A stretch of DNA of 64,000 nt from Mycolicibacterium fluoranthenivorans (GCF_011758805.1 NZ_JAANOW010000001.1:2108001-2172000); one strand, 5' to 3'. Numbered from the stretch's first letter, positions 1 to 15,000 are shown. Numbers and translations: made by a program. The notes: generated from the letters alone by a model not told the origin.

Positions 1-1
1 C

Positions 2-3000
2 GGGACCGAACGTGACCGTGCCGTCGCGCGGTTGGCTCCCGCGTCGGGCCGCATGCTGCAAGCGGTGTGGCTGGACGCCGGCGCGGGCCGTCCCGGTCGG
101 CTGCTCCTGGTCATCCATCACACGGTGATCGACGGGGTGTCCCTGCGGGTACTCGCCGAGGATCTGGAGTCGGCATGGTCGGACGTCGCCGCCGGCCGCC
201 CGATCACCATGGCCACACCCGACACCACCTTCCGGACGTGGTCGACCGAGCTGCGGGCCGCGTGCGCGCGGAGCGAGTTCGCCGCCGACGAGCAGTACTG
301 GCTGCGAGTCGTGGCGGTCGACGATCCGCAGCTGGGCAGCCGTCCGCTGGACCCGGCCGTCGACACGGTCGCCACCGAGGCCAGGCTCACGGTGCGACTG
401 GACGAGGACGTCACGGCGCGGCTGCTCGGTCCGGTGCCCGCCGCGATCCGGGGCGGGGTCAACGATGCACTCGTCACCGCACTGGCCGCCGCGGTGGCGT
501 ACTGGCGGGGCGACGCCGGTGGCGTGCTCCTCGAACTCGAGGGACACGGCCGGGAGAGCGACCACCTCGGCGCCGCAGGTGATCACCTCGACCTGTCTCG
601 CACCGTGGGCTGGTTCACCACCTTGTTCCCCGTCCACGTTCACCCCGGTCCCGCAGGCTGGGCCGAGCTGATGACGGGCGGACCGGCGCTCGGCGCCGCG
701 GTCAAGACCGTCAAGGACCAACTGCGTGCCGTGCCGCGCAACGGACTGAGTTACGGTGCGCTGCGCTATCTTTCCGGGCGGTCGGACCTTGCCGTCGCCC
801 CGCAGATCCTGTTCAACTACCTCGGCCGGTTCACCGGTGCCGGTGAGCTGCCCTGGGCCCCGGCCGATACCGGCCACGACGCGGCGATCGGCGAGGACCG
901 CGACCCGCGCATGCCGCTGCCGCGTGCCCTCGAGATCAATGCGATCGCGGTGGCGGCCGGCGACGGTGTGTGTCTGGAAGCGACCTTCAGCTGGCCTGCC
1001 GGTGTGCTCGACCGCGACCAGGTTTCGCGGCTCGCGCGGTGGTGGACCGACGCGTTGACCGCCATCGCGCACAGCTCGCACGTCACCGGTCCCACACCGT
1101 CGGACTTTCCGCTGGTGACGCTGACCCAGGCCGACGTGGATGCGCTACCGGCGCCCGTGGTCGATGTGCTGCCGCTGTCACCGCTGCAGGCCGGCATCTA
1201 CTTCCACTCGACCTATGCCGACGGCGATCCCTATGTGGTGCAACAGATCATCTCCTACGACGGGCCGGTGGACCCGGTCCGGATGCGCCGCGCCGCCGAC
1301 GCCGTGATCGCGCGGCACCCGAACCTCGGCGCGGCCTTCCGCGCGCTGGCCGACGGCAGCCTGGTGGCCGTTCTCGGTGCCGCGCCCGCCGTGCGATGGA
1401 ACTACCACGACCTGAGCGCGCCGGCGGGTGCGGACACCCGAACCCGCATCGACGAGATCGCCGAACAACAACGCACCGAACCCTTCGACCTCGCCGCGCC
1501 ACCGCTCATGCGGTACACCCTGCTCCGCCTGGCGGCCGATCGGCATGTACTCATCCAGACGGTGCACCACCTCATCGCCGACGGCTGGTCGGTACCGATC
1601 GTGCTGCGGGAACTGGCCGCCCTGCACGACAACCCCGATACCCACGCCCTGCCGGCGCCGGCCCGCTACCGCGACCACCTGGAGTGGCTGCACCGCAGCG
1701 CGCCGGCCGGGTCGCAAGCCGCGTGGCGCGCCGCGCTCGACGGTGTCGACGAACCGACCCACCTTGCCGACGCACTGCCGCCGCATGACCGCGGCGACAC
1801 CGGATTCGGCAAGGTGAGCGCCGACCTTCCGGCCCAGATCGCCGACTGGGCCACCGGACACGGCGTCACCGTCAGCGCGGTACTCGGCGCGGCATGGGGT
1901 ATCACCGTCGGCCAGCTCACCGGCCGCACCGATGTGGTCCACGGCAGCACCGTCTCCGGTCGCGGCAGTGACGTTCCCGGCATCGACGATATGGTCGGCC
2001 TGCTGATCAACACGGTGCCCGCGCGCACCCGCTGGACACCGTCGGACACCCTCGCCGACGTGGTACAGCGCCACGCTCAGGCACAGGCCGCCCTGTTCGA
2101 GCACCACCACGTGGCCCTGGCGGACATCCAGCACGCCGTCGGGGTGGCAGAACTCTTCGACACCCTGGTGGTCATCGAGAACTATCCCGCCACCGACAAT
2201 CACACCGCCGCGATCCGCGTGACCGGCATGGACGTCATCGAGGCGCCGCACTATCCGCTGACCCTGATGCTCAAGCCGGGGAGGGATCTGCACGTCGCGC
2301 TGACCCATGACCGTGCGGTGCTCGACACGGCGACCGCCGAGCAGGTGCTGGCCCTCTTCCGTAGGACGCTGGCGGCCGTCCTCACCGAGGGCGACACGAC
2401 CCGGTGCAGCGATATCGACGTGCTCGACCCGGCCGGCCGCGATGAGGTGCTGCGCGCGGGCGCCGGTGCGCCCGCGCGTACCGGCACGGTCCTGGAACTC
2501 TTCGACAACCAGGTCCGCCGTACCCCCAGCACCGTCGCCGTCAGCGACACCGGCACGCGGCTGACCTACCGCGATCTCGACGACCGATCGGCCGCCCTGG
2601 CCGGGGCGCTGGTGGCTGCGGGCGTGCGACGCGGTGACCTCGTCGCGGTGGCCACCAGCCGGACCACGTCGATGGCCATCGCCCTGCTCGCCGTGTTGCG
2701 AAGCGGCGCAGCCTATCTGCCCATCGACCCCGGGTATCCGTCGGCGCGGATCACCTACATGCTCGACGACGCGCGACCCAAGGTCGTGCTCACCGACGGC
2801 ACGACGCTGCCCGACCACGGCCTCCCGGTGGTCAGCACCGACGCCGCGGGCCGGCCATGGCGCGACACCGTCCTCGATCCGGATGACGCCGCATCGGTGG
2901 TCTACACCTCCGGCAGTACCGGGCGCCCGAAAGGCGTCGTCGGCACACACGGTGCACTGACCAACCGGCTGTCGTGGGCCAGGACGGCGTGGTCCCGCGA

Positions 3001-6000
3001 CCGCGACGATGTGCGCATCGCCAAGAGTTCCATGAGCTTCATCGACGGCACCACCGAGTTGCTCGGCGCACTGGTCGCCGGCGCCACCACGGTCGTCGCC
3101 GATGACGCCACCGCCAAGGACGGTGCGGCGCTGGCCCGATTGGTCGACGACGTCGCTGCCACCCAACTGCTGGTGGTACCCAGTTTGGGCGCGGCGATGG
3201 CCGAGGTCGCGAGCAACAAGTTCGGGACCATGGCACGCTGGATCTGTAGCGGTGAACCACTGGACGCGGCCACTGTCGCTGCACTGCAACAGGTGTCGCC
3301 AGAAGCCGAGATCGTCAACTCCTACGGTTCCTCCGAGGTCACCGGCGATGTGCTCGCCGGAGTAGTGACGGGAGCCGTCACGCTCGGCCGGCCGGTCCCG
3401 GGCTGCCGGATCTACCTGCTCGGACCGGACCTGTCGCCGGTGCCGCCCGGCGCCGTCGGCGAAATCTATGTGGGCGGGGTGCAGGTGGCCCGCGGATACC
3501 TCGGTCAGCAGGCCAACACCGCCGCCCGGTTTGTCGCCGACCCGTTCAGCGAGGGCGGTGAGCGGCTCTACCGCACCGGCGATCTGGCGCGCTGGACGCC
3601 GGAGCGCACGGTCGAGTATCTCGGCCGCGCCGACAATCAGGTCAAGGTCAACGGGTTCCGCGTCGAACTCGGCGAGATCGAGACCGCCCTGGCCGGGCTG
3701 CCCGATATCGCCGAGGCGGTGGTCACCGCCCGCCGGCACCGTCTGGACGGGTATGTGGTCGCCCGCGCGGGATGCCGACCCGACCCGGAAGCGGTCCGGG
3801 CCGCGCTCGCCGGCGTCCTGCCGGCCCACATGATTCCGGCCACCGTCACGGTGCTCGACGCGATCCCGTTGCTGCCCAACGGGAAACGGGACAGATCGGC
3901 GTTGCCTGAGCCCGCGCGGACCGTGTCGCGGACGGCGCCGCGCACAGCCTACGAGGAACTGATCTGCGCGACCTTCGCGCAGGTGCTGGGCACCGAGGAC
4001 GCCGGAATAGACGAGGATTTCTTCGCGCTGGGCGGAGACAGTCTGCTGGCGCTACGCGTGGTCAACAGGCTGGCCGGGGCCGGACTCACGCTGGCCACCA
4101 GCGAGCTGTTCCGGCTGCGCACCGCACGCGCGCTGGCCACCGCGCTGGGCGCAGAAGCCCCCGCCATCGCTGCGGTGACACCGCAAGCATGGCACGGACT
4201 TTCCGAGGACGAGCTGGCCCTGCTGACCGCGTCGAGCCCCGTCGAGGTGGCCGAGGTGTGGCCACTCTCGCCGCTACAGGAAGGCGTGTACTACCAGTGC
4301 ACCTACACCGACGACGTCAACACCTATCTGGCACAGAATGTCTTCGACTTCGACCATCGACTCGACGTCGACGCCCTGCGGGTCGCATTCGGGGCCCTGC
4401 TGACCCGTCACGACAACCTGCGCGCCGGATTCACCAGCGATGACCTGTCGCGGCCCGTGCAATACGTGGGACGGTTCGTGCCCGCCACGGTCGCCGAGGT
4501 GGACCTGTCGAACCTGACCGCCGATGTCGCCGAAGCTCAGCTCGCCGGGGTGATGCGCACCGACAGCGAAACCCCCTTCGATCTGCGGATGCCACCACTG
4601 GTGCGTCTCACCGTCATCCGGCTGCCCGACCGCGGTGACCGGCTGCTGCTGACTTGCCACTTCCTGCTGTGGGACGGCTGGTCGCGTGAGCTGGTCCTGC
4701 GGGAGTTGTTCGCGCTGTACAACTCCGGCGGCCTGCGTGGCGTGCTGCCCGCGGGTACGGCCACCTACGCCGACTACCTGCGGTGGGTGAGTGCGCAGGA
4801 TCGCGCCGCCTCGACACGGGCGTGGTCGGAGGCGCTGGCCGGTCTCGACCAGCCGACCCTGGTCGCCCCGCCGGAGGGCACCGGTGCCGAACCGGTGATG
4901 CCGCAACGGGTCTACGGCGAACTGTCCGCGGAGATCACCGCACTGCTCGACCAGCACGCCCGTCGCACGCAGACCACGGCCAACACCGTGCTCACCACCG
5001 CGCTGGGCATCGTGCTCGGGTATGAGACCGGAAGCACCGACGTCGTCTTCGGCACGACGGTGGCCGGGCGCCCACCGGTGCTGCCCGGTGTCGAGCATGT
5101 GATCGGACAGTTTCTCAACACCGTCCCGGTCCGGGTGGACATGGCGCCGACGTCGACGGTGACCGAACTGCTGCGTGCCGTGGAGGATTTCCGGCTCGAC
5201 CTGATGGCCCACGACTACCTCGGCCTCGGCGATATCACCCGCGCCACGGGTCAGCAGCAGCTCTTCGACAGCCTCTATGTGCTGCAGAATTTCCTGGACG
5301 ACGACACCTTCACCGATTTCGAACGCGAACAGGGCATCGTCGGCGTCGACTTCGTTGACACCACGCACTACCCGTTGACCTGGGTGCTCACCCCGGGGGA
5401 GCGGTTGCGGATCAAACTGGAGTACCGGCCCGATGTGATCGATGCCGACACCGCGGCGGTGATGGTCGCCCGGCTCTGCCGCGCGGTCGAATTGCTGTTG
5501 ACCCAGCCGGATTCTCAGGTCGGGGCGCTCGACCTGACGCTGGCCGCCGAACACGAAACACTGGTGCGGCAGTGGGACAATGTCGAACACGAGATCGGCA
5601 CGGAGACCATCGCCGACCTGCTGGCCGACCGTGCCGCGTCGTGCCCGGAGGACATCGCGCTGGTCTTCGGCGCCCAGCGACTCACCTACGCCGAACTCGA
5701 CGAGCGGATCAACCGGCTGGCACGGCTGTTGATCGCGCACGGCGCCCGCCCGGAACAGGTGGTGGCACTGGCATTGCCCCGCTCGGTGGACATGGTGGTG
5801 GCGCTGTTCGCGGTCCTGCGTACCGGGGCGGCCTATCTGCCGTTGGAGCGCGACTATCCGCCGGCCCGACTCACCGGCATGCTCGACGACGCGCGCCCGG
5901 TGCTGCTGGTGTGCCCGGAATCGAGCACCGAACTCGCCGCGCACCAGACCCGCCTCGGCGGCACGGTCGTGAGCCCGGACAGCGCAGCGGTGACGCACGC

Positions 6001-9000
6001 ACTGTCCCAGACATCTGGAATTGCGCTGTCCGACAGCGAACTCGGTGCCTTCGTGGGCGTGCGGCGGCTCGAGTATCCGGCCTACGTCATCTTCACCTCG
6101 GGCTCCACCGGACGCCCCAAGGGTGTGGTGACGCCCTACCGCGGCCTGACCAACATGCAGTTGAACCACCGGGCCGAGATCTTCGCACCGGCGATCGCCA
6201 AGGCCGGTGGCCGGCGGCTACGCGTCGCGCACACCGTGTCGTTCTCCTTCGACATGTCGTGGGAGGAGCTGCTGTGGCTCGTGGAGGGCCACGAGGTGCA
6301 CATCTGCGATGAGGAGTTGCGCCGGGATGCCACCGCACTGGTGGCGTACTGCCACCAGCATCGGATCGACGTCATCAACGTCACCCCGAGCTATGCCCAC
6401 CACCTCTTCGAAGAAGGCCTGCTGGGTGAGCTCGCCTCGGGTTCATCCCCCGTCGCTTCGCTCGCCCGAGGTTCTTCCCCCGTCGCTTCGCTCGCCCGAG
6501 AAGGCGGCCACGCGCCGACCCTGGTGCTGTTGGGTGGCGAAGCGGTGTCCGAGGAGGTGTGGAACCGCCTTCGGGACCGGCCGGACAGCACCGGTTACAA
6601 CTTGTACGGCCCCACCGAGTACACGATCAACACCCTGGGCGGCGGCACCGACGACAGCGTCACCCCGACCGTGGGCCGGCCCATCTGGAACACCCGTGCC
6701 TATGTCCTGGACGCGTGGCTGCGCCCGGTACGCGACGGTGTGATCGGCGAGTTGTACATCGCCGGTGCGGGTTTGGCGCGGGGCTACCTGAACCGGGCCG
6801 GTCTGACCGCCGACCGCTTCGTCGCCGACCCGAACGTCGCGGGCGGGCGGATGTACCGCACCGGAGACCTGGTGGCCCGGCGCGCCGACGGCAGCGGGAT
6901 CCTGGACTTCTTCGGCCGCAGCGACGATCAGGTGAAGATCCGCGGATACCGGGTGGAACTCGGCGAGGTGGCCGCGGCGCTGCGGGCCCTGCCCGGGATC
7001 CGGCACGCCGTGGTGATCGCCCGAGCGGCGGGCTCCACCAAACAGCTCGTCGGTTATGTGGTGCCCGAAACCGCTTCGGAGCCAGGCGAACTGGCCGCCG
7101 AACTGCGCGCGGCACTGGCCCGGACTCTGCCCGACTACATGGTGCCCGCGCTGTACGGCGTGCTGGACACCGTCCCGCTCACCGTCAACGGCAAGCTGGA
7201 CACCAAGGCACTCCCCGAACCCGTCACTCCGGCAGCCGGTGCCGCGCGTGCCCCGCGTGACGGGCGCGAAGTCCTGTTGGCCGGCATCTTCGCCGACGTC
7301 CTCGGGCTCCCCGAGGTCGGCATCGACGACGACTTCTTCACCCTCGGCGGGGACAGCATCTCGTCCATCGCGGTGTCCGGGAAGGCCCGCAAGGCCGGCC
7401 TGGCCCTCACCCCGCGGGATATCTTCCGGCGCCGCACGGTATCCGCCTTGGCCGCATCCGTCACCGAGACCACGCCCGATATCGTCGTCGCCGACAGCGG
7501 CGTGGGGCTGATCTCGGCGACGCCGATGCTCGCCGAAACCGCACAGTCCGGCACCCCGCTGGACAATTTCCACCAATCGATGGTGTTGGCCACCCCGGCC
7601 GGAATCACCGGCGAGCAACTCGAACTCGTGCTCGGCACGGTGCTCGGGGCACACGACATGCTGGGCGCCCGGCTGGACCGAACCGGCGACGGCTGGACCC
7701 TCACCGTGCCCGAGCGGGTGCTCCCGGTCGTGGTCACCCGCCGGACGGGTGCACTCACGGCAGCCGATATCGATGCCGTCGTGACCGCCGCGGCCGCCGA
7801 ACTCGACCCCGCCGCCGCCACGATGGTGCGCGCGATCTGGTACCCGGGCACCGGGACGGACCAGGGTCGGCTGCTGCTCGTCATCCACCACCTGGTGATC
7901 GACGGAGTGTCCTGGCGCATCCTCACCGAGGACCTGACCCGGGCCTGGTCGGACGTGACGGCCGGGCGTACCCCAGCCGCAGAGGACGTTCCGACCTCCT
8001 TCCGTACCTGGTCTGAAACCCTCTGTGCCGCAACGTTCACCGACGAGGTCGAGTACTGGAACCGGGTGCTGGCCACTTCGGACCCCGATCTGGGCCACCG
8101 CCCCCTCGACCCGGCCGTCGATATCGCGGAAACGGTGATCAGCCATACCGTCTCGCTGCCCGCGCAGATCAGCGCGGCACTGCTGACCAGTGTGCCCGCC
8201 GCCATGTACGGCGGTGTCAACGACGTACTGCTGACCGGTCTGGGTCTGGCCGTGGCCCAGTGGCGCGCCGACCGCGGCCACAGCGACACCACGGCCACCG
8301 TGCTGAGCCTGGAGGGGCACGGCCGCGAGTCCGATCTCGTGCCGGGCCGGCTGGACCTGTCCCGCACCGTCGGCTGGTTCACCTCCATCTACCCGGTGGC
8401 GGTCGACCCCGGCGCGGTGTCCTGGGCGGACGTGCTGGCCGCCGGTGCACCGCTGGCGGCGGCGGCCAGGGCCGTCAAGGAACAGCTGCGCGCGGTACCG
8501 AATCGCGGCTTGGGCTACGGCGTGCTGCGCTATCTCGACCCGTCGGCACCGATCAGCGGTGCCGCACCCCAGATCCTGTTCAACTACCTCGGCCGGTTCG
8601 CCGGGGGCGCGGGCCGGGACTGGGAGCCCGTCGACGAGATCGGTGCGCTGCGCGAGGGCGTCGATGACACCAATCCGGCGATGCCCCTGGAGATCAACGC
8701 CATGGCCGAGGATCGGGCCGACGGCACGGTGCTGACCATGACACTGTCCTGGCCCGCCGGGTTGATCGAGCCCGCAGACGTCCACGAACTGGCCGATGTG
8801 TGGTCGCAAGCGCTGGACGCGCTGACCCGTTGTGCGGCCCTGCGCGGGCACACCCCGTCGGACTTCGGCCTGATCAACGTCAGCCAGGACGACCTGGACG
8901 ACTGGGCGCAGCTCGGCGAGATCGAGGACGTCCTCCCGCTGCTGCCGCTGCAGGAGGGCATGTACTTCCACAGCGCCTACGTCGATGCGGCCTCGGGCGA

Positions 9001-12000
9001 CACGGACACCTACCGCGTGCAGCAGATCGCCGAGATCAGGGGACCCGTCGATGTGGAGACGCTGCGCGCCGGCGTGATCGCGACCGTGCGCCGCCACCAG
9101 GCACTGCGCGCCGCATTCCGCGAGATGCGGGACGGCCGGATCGCCCAGGTCATCTGGGCGGATGCCGCGGTCGAGTTCACCGCCACCCGCGGTGAGGTGG
9201 CTCGTATCGCCGAACAGCAGCTGGCGCGGCCCTTCGTGCTGTCGGACGCGCCGCTGGTGCGCTACACCCTGGTATCGCTCAGCGATACCGAGCACCGGCT
9301 GATTCAGACGATGCACCACATCGTCGCCGACGGCTGGTCCTACCCGGTGATCTTCGGCGATATCGTCGCCCACTACAACGCGGGCCTCGGCGCGGCCACC
9401 GGGTTGCCCCCGGTGATCGCCACGTTGCGGGATCACGTCGAGGCGGTCACGGCCGGGGGACAGCACCACGCGGCCTCCCGCGCGGCCTGGTCGACGGCGC
9501 TCGCCGGGGCCGAGTCGACCATCGTGTTCACCGCCGACCGGGACACCATCGGCGCACACCGCAGTGTCGTGCGCCGACTGTCACCGGAACTGACCACCGC
9601 ACTCACCGCCACCGCCCGGCAGCGGGGCGTCACCGCGAGCACCGTGCTGCACGGTGCGTGGGGCCTGCTGCTGGGCCGGCTGCTGGACCGCACCCAGGTG
9701 GTCTTCGGGTCCACGGTGTCCGGTCGCGGGGGAGAGCTGGCCGGGACCGATTCCCTTGTCGGACTGCTCATCAACACCGTGCCGGTGCCGATGAGCTGGC
9801 AGCACGACACCCCGATCGGCACCGTCATGGCACAGCTGCAGGAGCAGCAGAGCGCCCTGCTCGACGCCCAACAGCTGGGGCTGGCCGAACTCGCCAGGCT
9901 GGCCGGAGTACGCGAATTCTTCGACACCATGGTGGTGGTCGAGAACTTCCCGGCCACCGCCACCGCCACGCCGGACGATCCGCGGGCGCTGACCTTCCTC
10001 CGGTTCACCGGCACCGACGCCCCGCACTATCCACTGTCCTTCGTGGCCTATCTCGACGAGCGGCTGGGCATCGAGATCAAATACGACGCCGACGTGGTGA
10101 CCGAGGCCGAGGCGGCGCGGTACGCCGAACGCGTCGAACACCTCTTGGCCGCCTTCGCCGAGGACCCCGACGCCCCGGTCGCCGCCGTGGACCTGCGTAC
10201 CGAGGCCGAACGGGCCAGGGTCGCCGCCGACGTGGCCCGTTGCGGTCCGGACCGGACCCTCGTCGACACCTTCGCCGAGGTGGTCCGCCGAGCACCGGAC
10301 GCCATCGCCGTCAGTTGCGGTTCCGAGCGGCTCACCTACGCCGACCTCGACGCGCGATCCTCGGCCGTCGCCGCGGCCCTGGACGAGGCCGGCGTCGCAC
10401 CGGAATCCCGTGTCGCCGTCGCACTGCCACGCTCGGTCGACCTGATCGTCGGTCTGCTCGCGGTACTCAAAGCGGGCGGCGCCTACGTCCCGTTGGACCT
10501 CGACTCACCGGCCGCGCGCCTCCAGCACATCGTCACCGACTCCGCTCCGGTGTGCGTGCTCACGGATGTGCCCGACCGGGTGCCCACCGGATCGGCCCGG
10601 ACGGTGCTGCTCGCCGACGCCGCCCGCCACACCGGCCCGACCCCGCGCACCCGGGTCGACGCCGACCATCCCGCCTACCTCATCTACACCTCCGGTTCCA
10701 CCGGTGTGCCCAAGGGCGTGGCCGTCGCGCACCGTCAGGTGGCCGCGCTATTCGACGGGGCGGCAACGCTGTTCGACTTCGGCCCGTCGGACGTGTGGAC
10801 CATGTTCCACTCCGCGGCCTTCGATTTCTCGGTATGGGAACTGTGGGGCGCGCTGCTGCACGGCGGGCGGCTGGTGATCGTCGAGCAGGCCGTGGCCCGG
10901 GACCCGGACCGCTTCGTCGACCTGCTGACCGACGAAGGCGTGACGGTGCTCAATCAGACGCCATCGGCGTTCTATCCCCTGATCGAAGCCGACCAGCGCC
11001 GCCGGCCGGCGTGGTCGCTGCGCTATGTGATCTTCGGTGGGGAAGCCCTGGACACCTCCCGACTGTCGGGCTGGTATGACCGGCATCGCAGCGACGCACC
11101 GCAGCTGGTCAACATGTACGGCATCACCGAGACCTGCGTGCACGTCTCGTTCCGGCCGCTGTCCGCGACCGACGCGGGTGCGCCCCAGAGTGTGATCGGC
11201 GGGCCCATTCCCGGTCTGCAGATCCACCTGCTCGATGGTGCCCTGCAGCCGGTACCCACCGGTGTGGTCGGCGAAATGTATATCGCCGGTGGGCAATTGG
11301 CCCGCGGCTATGCCGGCCGGCCCGGGCTGACCGCGGCGCGTTTCGTCGCCAACCCGTTCGGTGGCGAGCGGCTGTACCGCAGCGGCGACACCGCGATGTG
11401 GACCGAAGCCGGTGAACTGGTCTACGTCGGACGCTCCGACCAGCAGGTCAAGGTGCGTGGCTACCGCATCGAACTGGGTGAGGTGGAATCCGCGTTGGCG
11501 GCCCTGCCCGGGATCACCAACGCGGCGGCCGCCGTGCACACCGATGCGGCCGGACGAGCCCGGCTGTTCGGATATCTGGTGGGCCCCGCCGAGATCGATA
11601 TCGCCGCCGCGCGTGACGAACTCGCCACCCGGCTGCCCGGATACATGGTGCCCTCGGCGCTGATCGCTCTCGATGCCCTGCCGCTGACGGTCAACGGGAA
11701 ACTGGACCGCGCTGCGCTGCCGGCGCCAGCCGAACCTGCGCAGCGGGACGCGCCGGTCCCGGCCGCCGACGGCACCGCCGGGGTGCTCGCGGCACTGTGC
11801 ACCGAGATCCTGGGCACCGTCGTCGGTGTCGACGATGATTTCTTCCGCATGGGCGGTGACAGCATCGTCGCCATCCAGTTGGTGAACCGCGCACGCCGGC
11901 AGGGGGTGCGGATCACGCCTCAGCAGGTGTTCACCGCGCGCACGCCGGCCGGCCTCGCCGAGGCGGCCGGAGCGCGGGCGCCGCAGCCCGCGGGATCCGA

Positions 12001-15000
12001 CGATGCGGGGCCCGACCTCGGCGAGGTCATGCTGACCCCGATCGTGCAACGGCTCGCCGAGCTCGGCGGCACCGTATCGCGGTTCAATCAGAGTGAACTG
12101 GTGCGTACACCCGCCGGCGCCACCCACCGGCAACTCGAAACGGTGGTCAACGCCCTGGTGTCCCGCCACGACGCGCTGCGGCTGCGTCTGCACCGCCCGG
12201 CGCCGATGCTGTGGTCGCTGGAAACCATGGCGGGCCAACCCGTTCCGGTTCGGCATGTCGACGCCACCGCATACGGGGACGAGGAGCTGCGTGGACTGCT
12301 CGGCACGGAGTCCGACGCCGCCGCCGACCGGTTGGACCCTGACACCGGCGTCGTGGTGCAGGCCGTCTGGTTCGATCTCGGTGCCGATCGCCAGGGCCGG
12401 CTGCTGCTGGTGGCCCACCACCTCGCCGTCGACGCGGTGTCATGGCGCATCCTCATCGACGATCTCGGCGAATGCTGGAATCAGATTCAGCACGGCAGTC
12501 CGATCGTTCTCGACCCGGTGCCGACCTCGCTGCGTACCTACGCCCGGGCGGTCAACGAGAACGCCCAGCAGGCAGCCCGATTGGCCGAGTTCGAACACTG
12601 GTCGGCCACCCTGGCACCCGGCGGCGAACTCGACCCGCAGGTCGGCACGGTGGCGCTCAGCGTCGGGTCGACCCGCGATCACGAGATCCGGCTGACCGCC
12701 GCCGAGTCGCTGCCGCTGGTGACCACCATGCCCGCCGCGGCGAACGCGGATGTCAACGAAACCCTGATCGCGGCCCTGCACATCGCGGTGCAACGCTGGC
12801 GTGGGACGGCAGCGCCCCTGGTGCTCGACCTGGAGCGACACGGCCGCGACGGATGGAGCGAAGAACTCGACCTGTCCCGTACGGTCGGATGGTTCACCGC
12901 CATCGCGCCGGTCAGGCTGGAACCGGTCGACGGCGCGACGCTCCTCGACGTCCTCAAGGACGTGAAGGAACGACTGCGCGCCGTCCCCGGCCACGGGCTG
13001 GGCTTCGGCCAGCTGCGCTACTGCAACCCGCGCACCTCGGCGGTGCTGAGCCGGCTGGCCACACCGCAGGTGTTGTTCAACTACCTGGGTCGGTGGGCGT
13101 CGGACTCCGACGGTGACTGGGCTTCGGCGCCTGAGGTCGATGCCCTGCGCGTCTCGCCCAACCCCGATCTGGGCACGCCCTACCTGCTGGAGATCAACGT
13201 CATCTGCGATGAGACGCGGGACGGACCGCGGCTGCGCGCCACGCTGACCTATCCCGACGGTGAGTTCGACGAAGCTGCGGTCACCGACTTGGCCGACCAT
13301 TGGGTCGCGGTACTGCGCGAGTTCGCCGAAAGTACGACCGGCACCGCGGGAGCGCTGACACCGTCGGATCTGCCCCTGGTCGACCTGACCCAACAGCAGA
13401 TCGACCGGATCACCGAAAGCACTGCGGTACAGACGATCTGGCCGCTGTCGCCGTTGCAGGAGGGCGTCTATTTCCAGGCGCGCTACTCCGATGCCGCGGT
13501 GTACATCGTGCAGAACGTGTTCGATTTCGCCGACCCGGTGGACACCGCCGCCCTGGGCACCGCGTTCGCCGCCGTGATGCGCCGCAACCCGGTGCTGCGA
13601 TCGGGATTCCGGGCTGATGACCTGGCGCAACCGGTGGCCGTCATCGCCGATAACCCGCTGTGTGAACCGGAAGTCATCGATCTGTCGGCCCTGACGGTCG
13701 CGCAGGCGCAGGACCGGATCGAGGAGATCACCGCCGCGGACCGGCTGCGTACCTTCGACATCGCCGAGCCGCCGCTGGCCCGGTTCACCGTTGTCCGCAC
13801 CGCGGGCATCGACCGGCTGATCTTCAGCTACCACTTCCTGCTGCTGGACGGCTGGTCGCGCGAGCAGCTGCTGCGCGAACTGTTCGCCGAGTACGCGGCC
13901 GCCAAACACGGTGCGCCGTCGGCGAATCTGCCCGAACCGGTGGCACAGTTCACCGACTACCTCAGGTGGCTGGCCGGACAGGATCGCGACGAGTCCGGCA
14001 GGCAGTGGGCACGCGCCCTCGCCGATCTGCCGGCGCCCACGCTGCTGGTTCCCGACGCGGTCGGCACCGCGCCGACACTGGCGCTGCGGCTGGACTTCTT
14101 CCTCACCGAGGAGCAGACCGCCCGGCTCACCCAGGCCGCGCGGGACTGCGGTGTCACGCTCAACGCGCTGATCAGTACCGCGCTCGCGTTGGTCTTGGCC
14201 TACGAAACCGGCAGCGACGATGTGGTCTTCGGCTCCACCGTGGCCGGGCGGCCTACCGATATCGACGGGATCGACACGGTGATCGGGCTTTTCCTCAACA
14301 CCGTGCCGACCCGGGTCCGGCTGCGGCCGCAGACGACGATCGCCGACGCCATGCGTGCGGTGCAGAACGATCGCCTGCAGTTGATGGATCACGAATACCT
14401 CGGGCTGGGAGACATCCAGCGCGCGGCCGGGATTCAGGGCGCCCTGTTCGACAGCCTGTACGTGCTGCAGAACTTCCTGGACGACGACACTTTCACCGAT
14501 ATGGAGGCCGAGTACGGCATCGTCGGTCACGACTCCGTCGACGCCTCGCACTACCCGTTGACCTGGGTGGCCTCACCCGGGCGCCGGTTGTGGATGAAGC
14601 TGGAGTACCGGCCCGACGTGGTGGACCGCGCGCACGCGCAGCGTCTGCTGGACCGGCTGCGGCAGGTCCTGATTCACCTGGAGCCCGCGGACACCCTGGG
14701 CGCCGCGGAGCTGGTTCTCCCGCAGGAGTCCGGTGCCCTCATCGGCCGCGGCGCTGCGACTCGGCACCCGCTGCCCGCGGTGACGGTGGTGGATCTGCTG
14801 GCCGAGCGCAGCGACGCCGCGAGCGGTCTCACCGCCTTGGTCTGCGGTGCCGAGAGCTTCGACTACCGACAGCTCGACGCCCAGCTGAACCGGACGGCCG
14901 GATTGCTCCGCGCCCGTGGGATCGGGCCGGAAACGACGGTCGCGCTGGCCATCCCGCGATCCATCACCGCCGTGGTGGCACTGTTCGCGGTGTTGCGGTC

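Noticed and set aside
4029..4200. Missing stop or frameshift between FxbB-like and FxbC-like parts as an assembly error
   Set aside because: The frame and linker composition are continuous and natural; nothing in the sequence indicates an error, so I report a fusion as a finding rather than a defect.
6441..6500. CRISPR or minisatellite array
   Set aside because: Only two units with no spacers; in-frame peptide repeat within an NRPS domain.
6443..9559. Very long open frame (over 1000 codons) antisense to the NRPS, with similar ones at 1178-3829, 4274-6169 and 12440-14551
   Set aside because: High-GC codon bias opens the antisense frame; the translations are low-complexity (Arg, Gly, His, Val rich) with no domain, and the sense strand encodes clear NRPS motifs.
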